The notes under the pieces are model-generated. The model made no database searches. It was not told the origin of the DNA and saw only the letters and a list, made by a program, of their open reading frames with translations. From Ryuthela nishihirai (taxonomy: Eukaryota; Arthropoda; Arachnida; Araneae; Heptathelidae): a stretch of 64,000 nucleotides of DNA. The stretch covers positions 26,561,801 through 26,625,800 of the forward strand of contig JAWZYU010000019.1 of NCBI GenBank assembly GCA_038380435.1. The letters are read 5' to 3'. Every line of letters starts with the position of its first letter. Within the stretch, counting starts at the first letter, position 1. This document shows positions 1 through 9,595 of this stretch, piece after piece. The position numbers and the translations under genes are program-made.

Positions 1-634
1 TAGCGTTGTAAGAGTGTAAAAGAGGGTTGCCTCAATAGGGATTCCAAAGTTTGAGAACCCTAGCTTCCATAGAAAGAGAGTTAAGGTCAAAAAACAGATT
101 AAAAAAAGTCATCAAAAAACGACATATCACAAGCATCTCGGAACTCCACTGAAATAGATTTGACAAGTAGTAAAGTGAAATACAAATATCCTACCTCGAA
201 TTGCAAACATCGAATATTCAACACTTTACTGATTCGTTCTCACTTGGCTTCACCTCATATGGGGCGTTTTTTATAATGCGGACGACAGATTCATTACAGG
301 TTATGATGTTAATATTTTGTGTACTCTTTGCTTCAATATTAAGAATGCTGTCGAAAGCAAAATTCGATTTAAATTGAATCTGAAAATATAGGACAAAAAA
401 ACCAAAATGGATTCCGACAAAAAATTTCCTCCTGTCCCTTTGGGGTCCACTGCGCGAGTTCCTATCCCAGACGTCGACAAGGGACGAGTGACTCGCCCAA
501 TCTGCTGGCGGTAGTTCAGCACTGGTATTTTTCTCTTTTTGTAGAAAAATCCCCTATCTTACATTTTGTACTTCTTACATTTTCACATGTATCTTTTCAA
601 TAAAAGCCTTTTCATACTTTGCCGAAATAGTATT
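1..634. other. Anonymous AT-rich sequence, no supported gene
   Basis: A 73-codon open frame lies on the minus strand at 301-522 and looks slightly more protein-like than its surroundings. It has no recognisable domain, no repeat copy in this window and no splice or promoter context I can support. I therefore call no gene here. Confidence 0.4.
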
Positions 635-790
635 TGTCATTCTATATAATGCCTAGGTATTCTATACAATGCCTAGGGAAAGTATGTAATAATTCTCATA
701 TTTCATACATTGCCTAAAAACGCCGGGTATTATATGCAATGCCTAGGCATTCTATAGAATGCCGGCTTTTCATACATTGCCGGTAACAGA
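635..790. repeat. Cluster of short palindromic motifs (TGCCTAGG / ATTCTATA)
   Basis: Within about 155 bases the motif ATTCTATANAATGCC occurs three times, and the related CATACATTGCC or TATATGCAATGCC occurs four times. Several are joined by CCTAGG. The element AATGCCTAGGCATT is itself a palindrome. The arrangement is an irregular short-motif repeat cluster rather than a clean tandem array. No function is assigned. Confidence 0.6.
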
Positions 791-1061
791 TATAAGAAAT
801 GTATGAAATTTATACATTTTAAATCACTGTTGAAGCAATACATAAAACCTAAGGTTTCATGTTTTACAAATGGAGGGAATGTAATTTTCAATATTAGAAG
901 AAGCACAGAAAATAACCTGTAAACATGAGACTCATCGCAACTACCTCAGGGTTATAAATGGAAGGTGTTCTGTCGACCAGCATTTTCAATTGTAGTTAAG
1001 GCAACTTGCAATGACTGACTCCGTGGTATGAAGCAATCAATAGAAGATATCTCGGTCGACA

Positions 1062-1136
1062 GCTGGTGGCTCAGGAATCAGAGTACCTGACATGCCATTA
1101 GAAGGTCGTAGGTTCGTACTCTACCGGGATCAAGTC
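1062..1136 (+). repeat. tRNA-like sequence, probable SINE head fragment
   Basis: The segment has an A-box-like TGGCTCAGGAATCAGAG and, about 40 bases later, a B-box-like GGTTCGTACTC. The spacing fits a tRNA, but the stems do not pair well and a B-box position is off consensus. It resembles the head of the tRNA-Met-like SINEs elsewhere in the window. I read it as an old SINE head, not a working tRNA. Confidence 0.35.
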
Positions 1137-1139
1137 AAA

Positions 1140-2060
1140 ATTTTCTCTATGCTTAAGATTCTTCATCCTGCTTATTATTTACGACTCTTTTTTCATTTAG
1201 TTAAATAATAATATACGTTTATGTGTATTATTTATCGGATTTTTTAAAATACTTCTCTAAAATGTACATCGTTTAAATCTATTTTGTATATTGTAAATAA
1301 AAAGAACCGTATAAGAAGCCTTCTACGTTTGGAGTCTGAGGTGGTTTCCTCATTAGCCTATTCCTAAGTAGATCATATCTGATCACTCATTCACGCCATG
1401 TATTAATCGAGTCCTTTGGCATCAAATTAAAACTTAAACATGACCTCTAATTCGGCAGTGAAGGAATTCCCATATCTTTCCCTTTTTGCACTTTTATCAA
1501 ATTCTAGCATGTAGCATAATTATGATTTTTCGAAGTACCAGTATAAAAGATCCCCTAACCTTCTCCATCTGTGGGTGTCCAATAAGTGGCATGAGTCGCA
1601 AAGGACAAGACAAAAATCACCAAAAGGTGGAAACCCCAGGGGGCAGAATTGTGGGGTAGGAATTATCGGACATATGGCCTGTGAAGTCATTTTTGCAATT
1701 CACAAACAATAAGTTTCATCATAATCAAGGTAGCGAGTGTAATGATCTCATGCGAATATGGTCGCCTTCAGCCAAAAATGAAACCACTGTCAATGAAATC
1801 AGGTCTTTTTTATCTTTAGGATTTTGAGACAAGGAAGGCATTTTAAACTTTTTTATCGATATGCAACTTGTTGCAATACCAAAACAGTCCTCCTGATACA
1901 CAGCTCTAGCATCTATAAGTTATTGATATATACTACCTAGATAACAAAGTACGGAATTTTTGTCATATCAGAAGAAAGCCAAATTCGATGCTCTGCAGCT
2001 TCTAAAATATGCTTTTTATGGTAAATTTTGACGGAATATAAAATTATCTGTCTAATGTAT
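1140..2060. other. Anonymous AT-rich sequence
   Basis: I see no coding frame, repeat copy or RNA gene that I can support between the tRNA-like fragment and the Tc1 terminus. Confidence 0.4.
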
Positions 2061-2214
2061 TTACAGCGAAGAAACAAAACATTATGACCAGCTGCCTAAT
2101 ATGATGTTGGTCCTCTACGTACCGCCAAACCAGCTGTTACCCGGTGAGGCATGGACACTACAAAATTTCTAAAGGAATCTTTTGATATCTGGTCACACGT
2201 TACCAGCAGATTCT

Positions 2215-3106
2215 TTAACCCTTGTACGTTACGTGGTTGAGCCACCACAGATCGGATATGCTGTTCCAACACAAACCACAGATGCTCGATTGGATTGATG
2301 TCTGGGGAATTTGGAGGTCATGGCAATACCTGAAAATCTTCCTCATGTTCCGCGAACCATTCTTGAACAATCCGGCCAGTGTGGCATGGTGCATTATCCT
2401 GCTGAAAGAAGGCACTAGTGGATGGGTATACTGTTGTCATGAAAGCAGGTACCTGGTCTGCAATGATGTTAAGGTAGGTGGTAGACGTCATAGTTTCCTG
2501 CACATGAATGACTGGACCCATGATTTCCCAGCAGAACATTGCCCAAAGCTTTCTCCTCTGGTGTGCATCGTTTACCTGGGGAAGTGCCAACACTTCCCCA
2601 GGTAAACCATGCACACGTACACGACCGTCCACATGGTGCAACAGGAAACGAGTTTCATTTGACAACACAACCTTCTTCCAATCATTCAAGGTCCAGTTTA
2701 ATGCTGGCGTGCCCATTGTAGGCGCTTTCGATGGTGAACTGAAGTTAGCATGGGCACTCGGAGCTGTCAGCGGCTACGCAACCCCATTTTCAGCAGGGTT
2801 CGATGTACTGTGTGCTGTGACACATTACTCCCGGCACCAGCATTAGAATTACGGGTGAGTTCCACCAGAGTATCCCTTCTGTTGGATCGTACCATTGGGC
2901 TAGCCTTCGCTCAGTTCTAGCATCGATGAGCTGTGGTTGACCCACACCTTGCTGACGGTTTGTGGGTTTTCCCTCCTCAGACCAATTTCTGAAGGCTGAC
3001 CGTGAAAACCCAACAAGACTTCCATCTCAGAAATGCTCTGGACCAGTCATCTGTATATTACAATTTGGCCTTTGTCAAAATCACTTACATCCGCTGTTTT
3101 TCCCAT
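2215..3106 (-). pseudogene. Tc1 transposase, broken
   Basis: The start is taken at the ATG complementary to 3104-3106, followed by a Tc1-like N-terminus (GKTADVSDFDKG-type residues). The longest open piece (2318-2716) contains LSNETRFLLHHVDGRVRVHG, then WAMFCWEIMGPVIHV, then FFQQDNAPCHT, in the order expected for the DDE domain of Tc1 transposases. The second catalytic Asp (QQD) is present. The first is Asn (SNET where the family has SDES). The C-terminal part (YRQ..RNL region, 2215-2415) is in another frame, so at least one frameshift separates it. A 17-bp inverted repeat interrupts the middle. The enzyme would cut and paste the element in the nucleus, but this copy cannot encode an active one. 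Confidence 0.85.
2570..2607. repeat. Perfect 17-bp inverted repeat, 4-nt loop, inside the transposase
   Basis: The arms 2570-2586 (GTTTACCTGGGGAAGTG) and 2591-2607 are exact reverse complements separated by CCAA. Each arm encodes LPGEV on one strand or the other, so the second arm looks like a local inverted duplication of transposase sequence. Confidence 0.9.
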
Positions 3107-3256
3107 TTGAAGAAAAAGAATAACACTGATTAACAGAGCTCAGTATCAGGTGTTATTTATACCGTTTCATGACCTTCACACGCGCCGTCGTTTACCAGCA
3201 GTTGCTTCGATTTGCATAACGACTCGGTGGTCATAACGTTTTGGCTCTTTGGTGTA

Positions 3257-3325
3257 TATTTTAATTTTCAACAATATTACTTCAATATTTGAAGAATTAT
3301 TAAAGTTCGAAATTTGAACAGCAGC
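3257..3325. other. Short AT-rich spacer between Tc1 and SINE
   Basis: Seventy bases with no feature recognised. Confidence 0.4.
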
Positions 3326-3509
3326 AATAAAAAAAACATATACCCGTCAAGCAGCTGCTTTCCATAGAGGTCTGACAGGAGCCTGTCAGTTTATATGCCA
3401 TAGTAAAAGGTCTGTGAGGATGGCAGGACCTCAACAGAAAAACGACACAAACAGCCATGTCTTACCCCGGGCTCGAACCGAGATCCTTAGATCAGTAGCC
3501 AAGCGTTCA
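3326..3509 (-). mobile_element. tRNA-derived SINE, family S, 5' truncated
   Basis: Read on the minus strand this is a tRNA-like head with a B box (GGCTCGAACCGAG-type on the plus strand), a body containing GGTCCTGCCATCCTC and CTGACAGGCTCCTGTCAGAC, and a tail CAGCTGCTTGACGGGTAT running into A/T-rich sequence. The same body occurs at about 8482, 18952, 20731, 26292, 39213 and 63624. The first ~25 bases of the head are missing where it abuts Penelope-like sequence at 3509/3510. Confidence 0.85.
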
Positions 3510-5225
3510 AGGAGAATTTTAGCAAGGGCGATTCGTGTAATTGTGTTTCTAATGTCCCGTTTATGCTCGTCTCTCTTGTGTTTTAGGGTGCGTGTAGTGC
3601 AGCCGATAGAGAGAGAGGGGACATCGGGGGTGAAATGGAGATTAGGGAAATGAAGTAGATTCCACCTTTGTCAGCTTGGTTAATGGGATTTTTGCCATGC
3701 TTAAGAATTTAAATTGATTCGGTGGTGTTTTGAAAGGAACTTTTAGGTTAAAGGTTTTTATGAGGTTGCTATAACAAGGGGTGCAATATTGAGGAAGGTA
3801 ATGGAGGGGGTGAATTTATGATGTGATTGCATAGGTGATGGAGAGTGATTATGAAATTTATGCTTAGTTTTGTGAAGAATTCTATTGGTAAAGTTATTAG
3901 TATAACCAGCATTACACCCTGTGGCAAAGGTAAAGCTGATTTTATTTTGCAGGTTGTTTGGGGAATCACAGGCGCCCAAAGCGAGATAAAATGCGGAGTA
4001 GAAAAAGACACTTTTAAATTGGGTGGGAGTAAAGACATCGAAGGGAATAAGGGTTGGGAGAAAACCAGGTTTACGGAAATCGCTAGTGGTTAGAGTGCCT
4101 TGGCTGGTTTGCCGAATATTAATGTCAAGAAATGGGAGGGTTCTGTCTACCTCACTCTCTTTTGTGAATGAAGTGGTAGGGTAAAATGAATTAAGCTCTT
4201 CAAAGAATTTGGCGAGTTCCTGCTCTGAGTGTTCGCAAATGAGAAACACATCGTCTGCAAATCTGGTCCGAAAGAGTGGTTTTCATGCTCGCTGATCAAT
4301 CAGAAGCCTTTCGAGGTTACGAAAGACAGCGTCGGCTAGTAGGCCTGAAAGAGACGATCCCATGGGGCATTCGGTGAGCTGCTTATAAAGGGTTGAATTA
4401 TATTTAAAATAATTATTATCAATGACAAGGTCTAGCAATTTGGAAATTTCGTTAGTTTTGGACTTGGTTAAGATCTCCAAAGTTAATCAGTGTTTGGATC
4501 AAAATTGCTTTTGCTTTGTCGACTGGAGTGCTAGGGTATAGGAAGAAAACATCAAAGGAAAGCAGTTCGGCGTGATCGGGGTATCTTCTAAATTTCGGAT
4601 TTTCGGGAGAAAGTCTGTGGTTGAGGAGGTGGTTCTGGGGTCTGGAGGGAAAAAGGGTTGAAAAATTTTTAATAACCCTTTTTCGAGGTTGAATGTAAGT
4701 GCACAGTATTTCGATATGAGGGGTCGGAAGGATTGTGAGGGTTTGTGAGTTTTGCTTTTAACAAAAAGGGATAAAGGCCGTTGGTAAAGGGGTGTGAATG
4801 CAAATTTTTATAGATTGTCTGGAATAAAGGTATTGCTCTTGAATGCTCTGACGTTTTGGGAAAGATTGCAGGTGGGATCTCTCTGCATCACTTTGACATT
4901 TAATTCAGCTATGGTTTGTTCAATTTTTTATTCAAATATTGCGGTGTCGAGGATACCAGGTTGTGCAGATTTGTCAGCAGAAAGTATTCGGATGGAGGGA
5001 TCATTTTTAATGTTAATAAGAAGCTTGGATGCCTGGTTTGTACCTGGCGTCTGGGAGAGATTTACTAATGTTTGATGGAGTGGTCTAAATAGCTGAAACC
5101 GTAGCTTATCTCTGTGAAGCTCGGGTACCCAATTGACTATACCTTCCAGTTCTGTGATGATTTCTTGGGTGTCTTGGTAGAAGCTCGAGTACCCAATTGA
5201 CTGCGCAGCATTGTTCAACTGAAGT
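3510..5225 (-). pseudogene. Penelope-like retroelement: reverse transcriptase plus GIY-YIG remnant
   Basis: Minus-strand pieces in order are as follows. An N-terminal segment (4928-5218) has the ADKSAQPGILDTA-type motif, where the family has a DKG motif. A segment at 4283-4480 has ECPMGSSLSGLLAD, the Penelope motif ahead of the catalytic box. FADD lies at 4250-4261, followed by VFLICEHSEQELAKFF and FLDINI. A C-terminal thumb-like segment has DSPNNLQNK. Around 3515-3660 a broken reading of a GIY-YIG endonuclease is visible, with GIY near the start and a GCTTRTLKH..RDEHKRDIRN run, as in canonical Penelope-like elements. At least three frameshifts or stops break the frame, so it is dead. A duplicated AAGCTCG.GTACCCAATTGACT (about 5118-5140 and 5182-5204) distorts the 5' end. 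The 5' end is truncated. Confidence 0.85.
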
Positions 5226-6397
5226 TAATAACCAGCACCTGGAAAAACGGCTCATTGCTCTGCACTCTCGCTACTGAGAAGGGATTACATGTTATCATGG
5301 TTTGAGGAAACATTGGTGACCACAGAAATATTTATGTGCTTCATACTCGCTCCATAACTGCTCGGAGATATGGGAATGAAATCCTTAGCCTTACGTAAGA
5401 TTATGTGCGGGTGCGATATAGAATAATTACTTACAAAAAGGAATAAAAGGATAAATGAATGATGAAGAGTAATAATTATGGTGTCATTTTCAACTTCTCA
5501 AAATAATGGATTTAATATAATGCATGTAAAACCTTGAAACAACAGATATAACTAATTTACATTAGATGTTATTGGAAAGGGTGAGGAACATTCCCCTTTC
5601 ATTAGCTTAGAGCTCCGGGAAACCGTTAAAAGACAGTATGCGTACAGTGTAAATTGAAACGTACAGTGTAAATTACAAGTATGCGTACTGTGCATGAAAC
5701 GTACAGTGTAAATTACAACGAAGTGAAGAAAGCTTATTATTGGAAATATTGTATGTATATTACTAATATTGCTGTTATTGTAAATAAAGTGTTTTCCCAT
5801 CCCCTCTGACTCTAAGGGTTTTTGTCTACAATGGAAACTTTGTAAGCTTCATATTTCACCACCAAAATTTCAAATTTTTAGCATAAAGACATCGTTTGCA
5901 ATATTCGTTTGAAATTTTGAAATTTTCAACCGTTACAGGGCGCAATTATAGTTTTAGAGAGATTCGGAAAGTACATATCGTAATATTTCATCAATACCTA
6001 TCCAACACAAAAAGAATTTTAAATTTATCTCTGTAAACAGAAACGTTCGATGTCTACAGACGACAAAGCGAAACTATTTTCTTTGTTTCTTTAAAAACGA
6101 GATAAAATAATTTAGTTAATATAGTATTTAACCTATTGGTAACAAAAACCTTGTTTATATAAGTAAAGTTATGGAACTTTTCCGATCTGGATATAAAACG
6201 TAAATGCATTTTTCCCTTATATTGGCCACATTTAATGGCGATTCTAAAAGTAAACTAGAAGAACGCATTTCGACTCTGACGCATTTAGGAATCTCGTTTT
6301 CAAAGAGAATGATGTTTTTCGAAGACATTTGTCGACTTTTCCTTCAATCAAGGAAGGTATCACTCTTAGTCTAATCTAGATATGAAATTCAGAGGAA
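5226..6397. other. Anonymous sequence with small GTACAGTGTAAATT repeats
   Basis: Between 5633 and 5720 the motif CGTACAGTGTAAATT recurs three times, with a further inverted-looking GCGTACTGTGCATG. The minus-strand open frame across it is a by-product of the repeat. The rest holds no feature I can support. Confidence 0.4.
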
Positions 6398-6476
6398 CTG
6401 ATGATCCCATGTGTGGAGCCAAATGGGATCATCAGAGATAACATGACAGATGCTCTGGCATGTTATCTCTGATGAT
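6398..6476. repeat. Two overlapping hairpins sharing one arm
   Basis: CTGATGATCCCAT (6398-6410) pairs exactly with 6423-6435. The overlapping ATCATCAGAGATAACATG (6428-6445) pairs exactly with 6459-6476. The two stems compete for the bases ATCATCAG at 6428-6435, so the segment can fold as a 13-bp stem or an 18-bp stem but not fully as both. Confidence 0.85.
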
Positions 6477-7479
6477 GGCGCATTGACCAGCATGGTCGTC
6501 ATTGCCTTTACTGTGAATTCGAGGAATATTGTTTCTGTGTATCTGATTAGTAATGGACTGTTAATGACAGTTTCTTGGAATGGTCCATAATTCATGTATT
6601 CTTTTGTTTAGAAGAGATGGTGAAGAGGAATATGCAGTGTTACCTTTTTGCAATAACAGATGTTTTTCAAATGCAGATTATTTTTCAATTTTCAGCATCG
6701 AAGTAATGTATTGATATAAAGGTTATTTCTAAGTAAAACCTGAAATAGACACGTATTTGTGATAAATCTCATTTCTGGCGGCAGAGTTCGATTTCGTTTG
6801 GATTCTTGGTTTAATCCATAATACGTTTGCTGACTCGAACTCTGCTGTATATTGTTTAAAATTATAGTTCTTGGCTCACCTCTTTCGGCGCCTTCGCATT
6901 CGGTATTCGATCATGGAAACGTTCACAAGACTATAACCTATAATTTTCTCTACTATCAATTAAATTAGTATATCAATTAGTAGTTAAATTATCAATTACT
7001 GTTAGCAATTAAATAGACAGTTCTCCATTCAAATTCTCAATTAACAACCGTTTGCAAATTAATCAGGAAAATTGGTATAAATCCATATCAAGCAAAATTG
7101 CATATCTTCAATCTTCGATGTTCTCATCGCATTTTTATTGAGAGTATCAATTTCACTTTTTTATTACAAAGCATGGAAACAAAGTTTTGCAATAATTATG
7201 ATCATACGAAAAGAAAAACCTGTCCTTTATTGGAACGCACAATAACTTCCTCCACCCATCCATCCCAAATCAGCGTTTTAAAAGAAATCGTCTTCCCGAT
7301 TGAAGATGTAAACGAAAATCTGTTTACCGCATGAAATATAATATGTATAATTAGAATGTTCACAATTTGGAATGTTCATTTCACCAATTGAAACTCTGTC
7401 ACTTTAAATTATTTCGTTCAAGAGAAACAAAATGTTCAAAATATTTAATTTTATTCAGTGTTGATTTAGAGTTCTGTGA
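6477..7479. other. Anonymous AT-rich sequence with one small hairpin
   Basis: GCAGAGTTCGA near 6782 and its reverse complement near 6833 can form an 11-bp stem. Open frames here (for example 7098-7334) have no recognisable motif. Confidence 0.4.
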
Positions 7480-8400
7480 GGTTTGGGTCCTTGACATGGG
7501 TTCGATTGATTTCCAATTACTTTAAAACTGTGAATAGAAAGGGATAAAAATATCAAAATCCAGTTTAACTAATGTCGGTTTTAAAGTCCAGAGGAAATTG
7601 TCGCATCTTTCTTCTAAATTAATTCCGTTAATTTCCTAATGTTTTGTTCGGATAAAAGATACTAAATATATTCGTGTTATAGAGTATCGGATTAGTGAGA
7701 CTGACGATAATGCTGGGGTTTAGTTTCTTGAAATATATTCCTTTGAATTCCAATCGTTCCGTTTAGTAGAAACAGAAAGGTATAGAAGTATGAAATTCCG
7801 GTTTAACAGAAGTCAGATTAGGGAGTAAAGTTGTAAATATCGCCTCTTTCCTCTAATGCATTCTGTTAATATCATATTGCTTTTTCGGATAAAAATGACT
7901 AAAGATATCCGTTTTATTGAGTATCGGATTAGTAAAAATGACAATAGTCTAATGCGGTCTACTTCCCTGAAGTACATTCTTTTGAATTCCAATTGTTTTA
8001 TTTATAAAGAACAGGAAGTGATAAAAATATGCAAGAGTGTTTAAGAAGCGTCGAAAAAGAGGGAATAGATTTACCAAACATCGGCTGCTTTGATTTACTC
8101 TATTGGTACTTTGCCTTCGTTTTCTTTTGTTCAGTAAGAAAAAGAAAATATTAGAAATTTTGTTTTATTGAAGATCCGATTAAGGAGTATATTTGAAGTC
8201 TTATGCAAATTGTATAGTATTCTTTTGGCTTCTAACTGCTTCATTTAGAAGAAATAAACTTTTAAAAATTCCGTTGTAGTGGATATCGGAGTATAGAGAA
8301 AAGATGTATACCTTTTATTGTATGTCGGATTAGAGAGAACAGATACAATTATCGATTATGTTGAGTTATAAATAATTTCGTTTCACGTAGTGCCGGATTT
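7480..8400. repeat. Degenerate tandem repeat, period about 237 bp
   Basis: The landmark GAGTATCGGATTAGT occurs at about 7682 and 7919. Weaker matches (GATCCGATTAAGGAG, GTATGTCGGATTAGAGA) occur at about 8166 and 8320. The companion motif TTGAATTCCAAT.GTT.T recurs with similar spacing, and parts of another unit precede 7682. Units are heavily mutated, so copy number (about three to four) and ends are approximate. Confidence 0.6.
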
Positions 8401-8481
8401 CAGAGACTTCCTAGAAGGATTGGTTTTGTTCACTAATCGAAAGTGTATTTTAATTAGGTTTAGTAATTTAAAAAAAAATTC

Positions 8482-8700
8482 GCCGTCCCGTAGCCGAGTT
8501 GTTAGCGCGCTTGGCTAGTGATCTAAGGGACCTGGATTCGAGCCACGGGTAAGGCATGGATGCTCGTGTTGTTTTCTGCTGAGGTCCTGCCATCCTCTCA
8601 GACCTAATAATGTGGCATTATAAACTGACAGGCTCCTGTCAGACCTCTGTGGAAAGCAACTGCTTGAGGGGGTATTTATTATTATGTTTTTTTTTATTTA
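8482..8700 (+). mobile_element. tRNA-derived SINE, family S, full head
   Basis: This is the best preserved head of the family. It starts GCCGTCCCGTAGCCGAGTTG, which includes a pol III A box, and has the B box GATTCGAGCCAC about 45 bases later. The body contains GAGGTCCTGCCATCCTCTC, the tandem-like CTGACAGGCTCCTGTCAGAC and GCAACTGCTTGAGGGGGTAT, and the tail is T/A-rich. It would be transcribed by RNA polymerase III and mobilised by a LINE in trans. Confidence 0.85.
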
Positions 8701-8728
8701 AAATTATTTCTAAATGTTTTTCTATTTC

Positions 8729-8840
8729 CACTGAATTGTCGTATTCACAGAATTGTCGTAGACTTCAAAATCTTATCCACCGAATTGTCTTATCCCTCAA
8801 ATTCTCATCTACAGAATTGTATCAGTTACTGTTCACAGGA
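8729..8840. repeat. Degenerate minisatellite (CAGAATTGTC units)
   Basis: The motif YACNGAATTGT recurs about five times at irregular 18-30 base steps, directly downstream of a family S SINE. It resembles the minisatellite that follows the copy at 63624 only in position, not in sequence. Confidence 0.45.
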
Positions 8841-8889
8841 ATTGCCGTAGACTCAACTACCACTACGAAAACAAATAAATTTATTTAAA

Positions 8890-9590
8890 GAAATTGCTTT
8901 CGTTTAATCCACCAAGATTTTCTGTCTTGGTGATGAAACTCTAGGACCGCGGTTACCAGTGGAAGCCACGAAACAATTAAAAAAATGAAAGCTATTGCGC
9001 TTCTTTATACCTGACCATTATTGAAACAGCGTCTCATAAAACAAGTAATATACAAAATCTCGCTCAGTTCTTTCAATTATTGACTAAATATTTTTACGTG
9101 AATAAGTAAATTATTTTTCCAATTCAAAGTACTCATTAAAAATGCATATTTTTGTTTTTAACCAAGATATTTGATTTGCTAAAAACATATTTTTTTATTC
9201 CTTTTTATTGCTCATTAGAACTGTGTTTTTTTCTGTTTCAGATACAGAATTTTGCTTGCTGCTCTTTAAGAATATAGTGACAATGAATGTTGGATAAGTT
9301 TGGGTTGGACGGCTCTGCTTTAGAAAGGATTACATCTATATGAAATATTTCGTTTTCAGCGATAATAAATTTCGGCCTGCACGTTTTCGAAACGTGTCTT
9401 TAAGAACGTAAAGGAATTAAATAATTAGAAGGTAAAAATATTGTCTCATCCTGACAACCTATGAGCCACAATATTTATTCAAAACATGAATAAATATTTC
9501 GGTTTCTATATAGTGACTTTCTAAATAATGACTATCATAGACTTACAGTTCAGAGGTCTCCTATCTGTACGACTCTATTTTATAGTCTAA
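8890..9590. other. Anonymous AT-rich sequence
   Basis: No coding frame, RNA gene or repeat copy that I can support. Confidence 0.4.
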
Positions 9591-9595
9591 TTTAG

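Larger units (their letters stand above)
2064..3254 (-). mobile_element. Full-length Tc1-type transposon, inactive (family A)
   Basis: The element is flanked by TA at 2062-2063 and 3255-3256. Its two ends are inverted repeats of about 27 bp, both running into ATGACCA (ACATTATGACCA on one side, ACGTTATGACCA in the complement of the other). Total length of about 1.19 kb is usual for compact Tc1 elements. The transposase lies on the minus strand. Truncated copies of the same family end near 29577 and 57786, so this is a multicopy family. The element is bordered at its 5' side by SINE and Penelope-like debris. Confidence 0.85.

Noticed and set aside
301..522. 73-codon minus frame
   Set aside because: No recognisable family. 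Without another copy or expression evidence I cannot separate it from chance.
1062..1136. Possible functional tRNA gene
   Set aside because: A and B boxes are degenerate and it resembles a SINE head.
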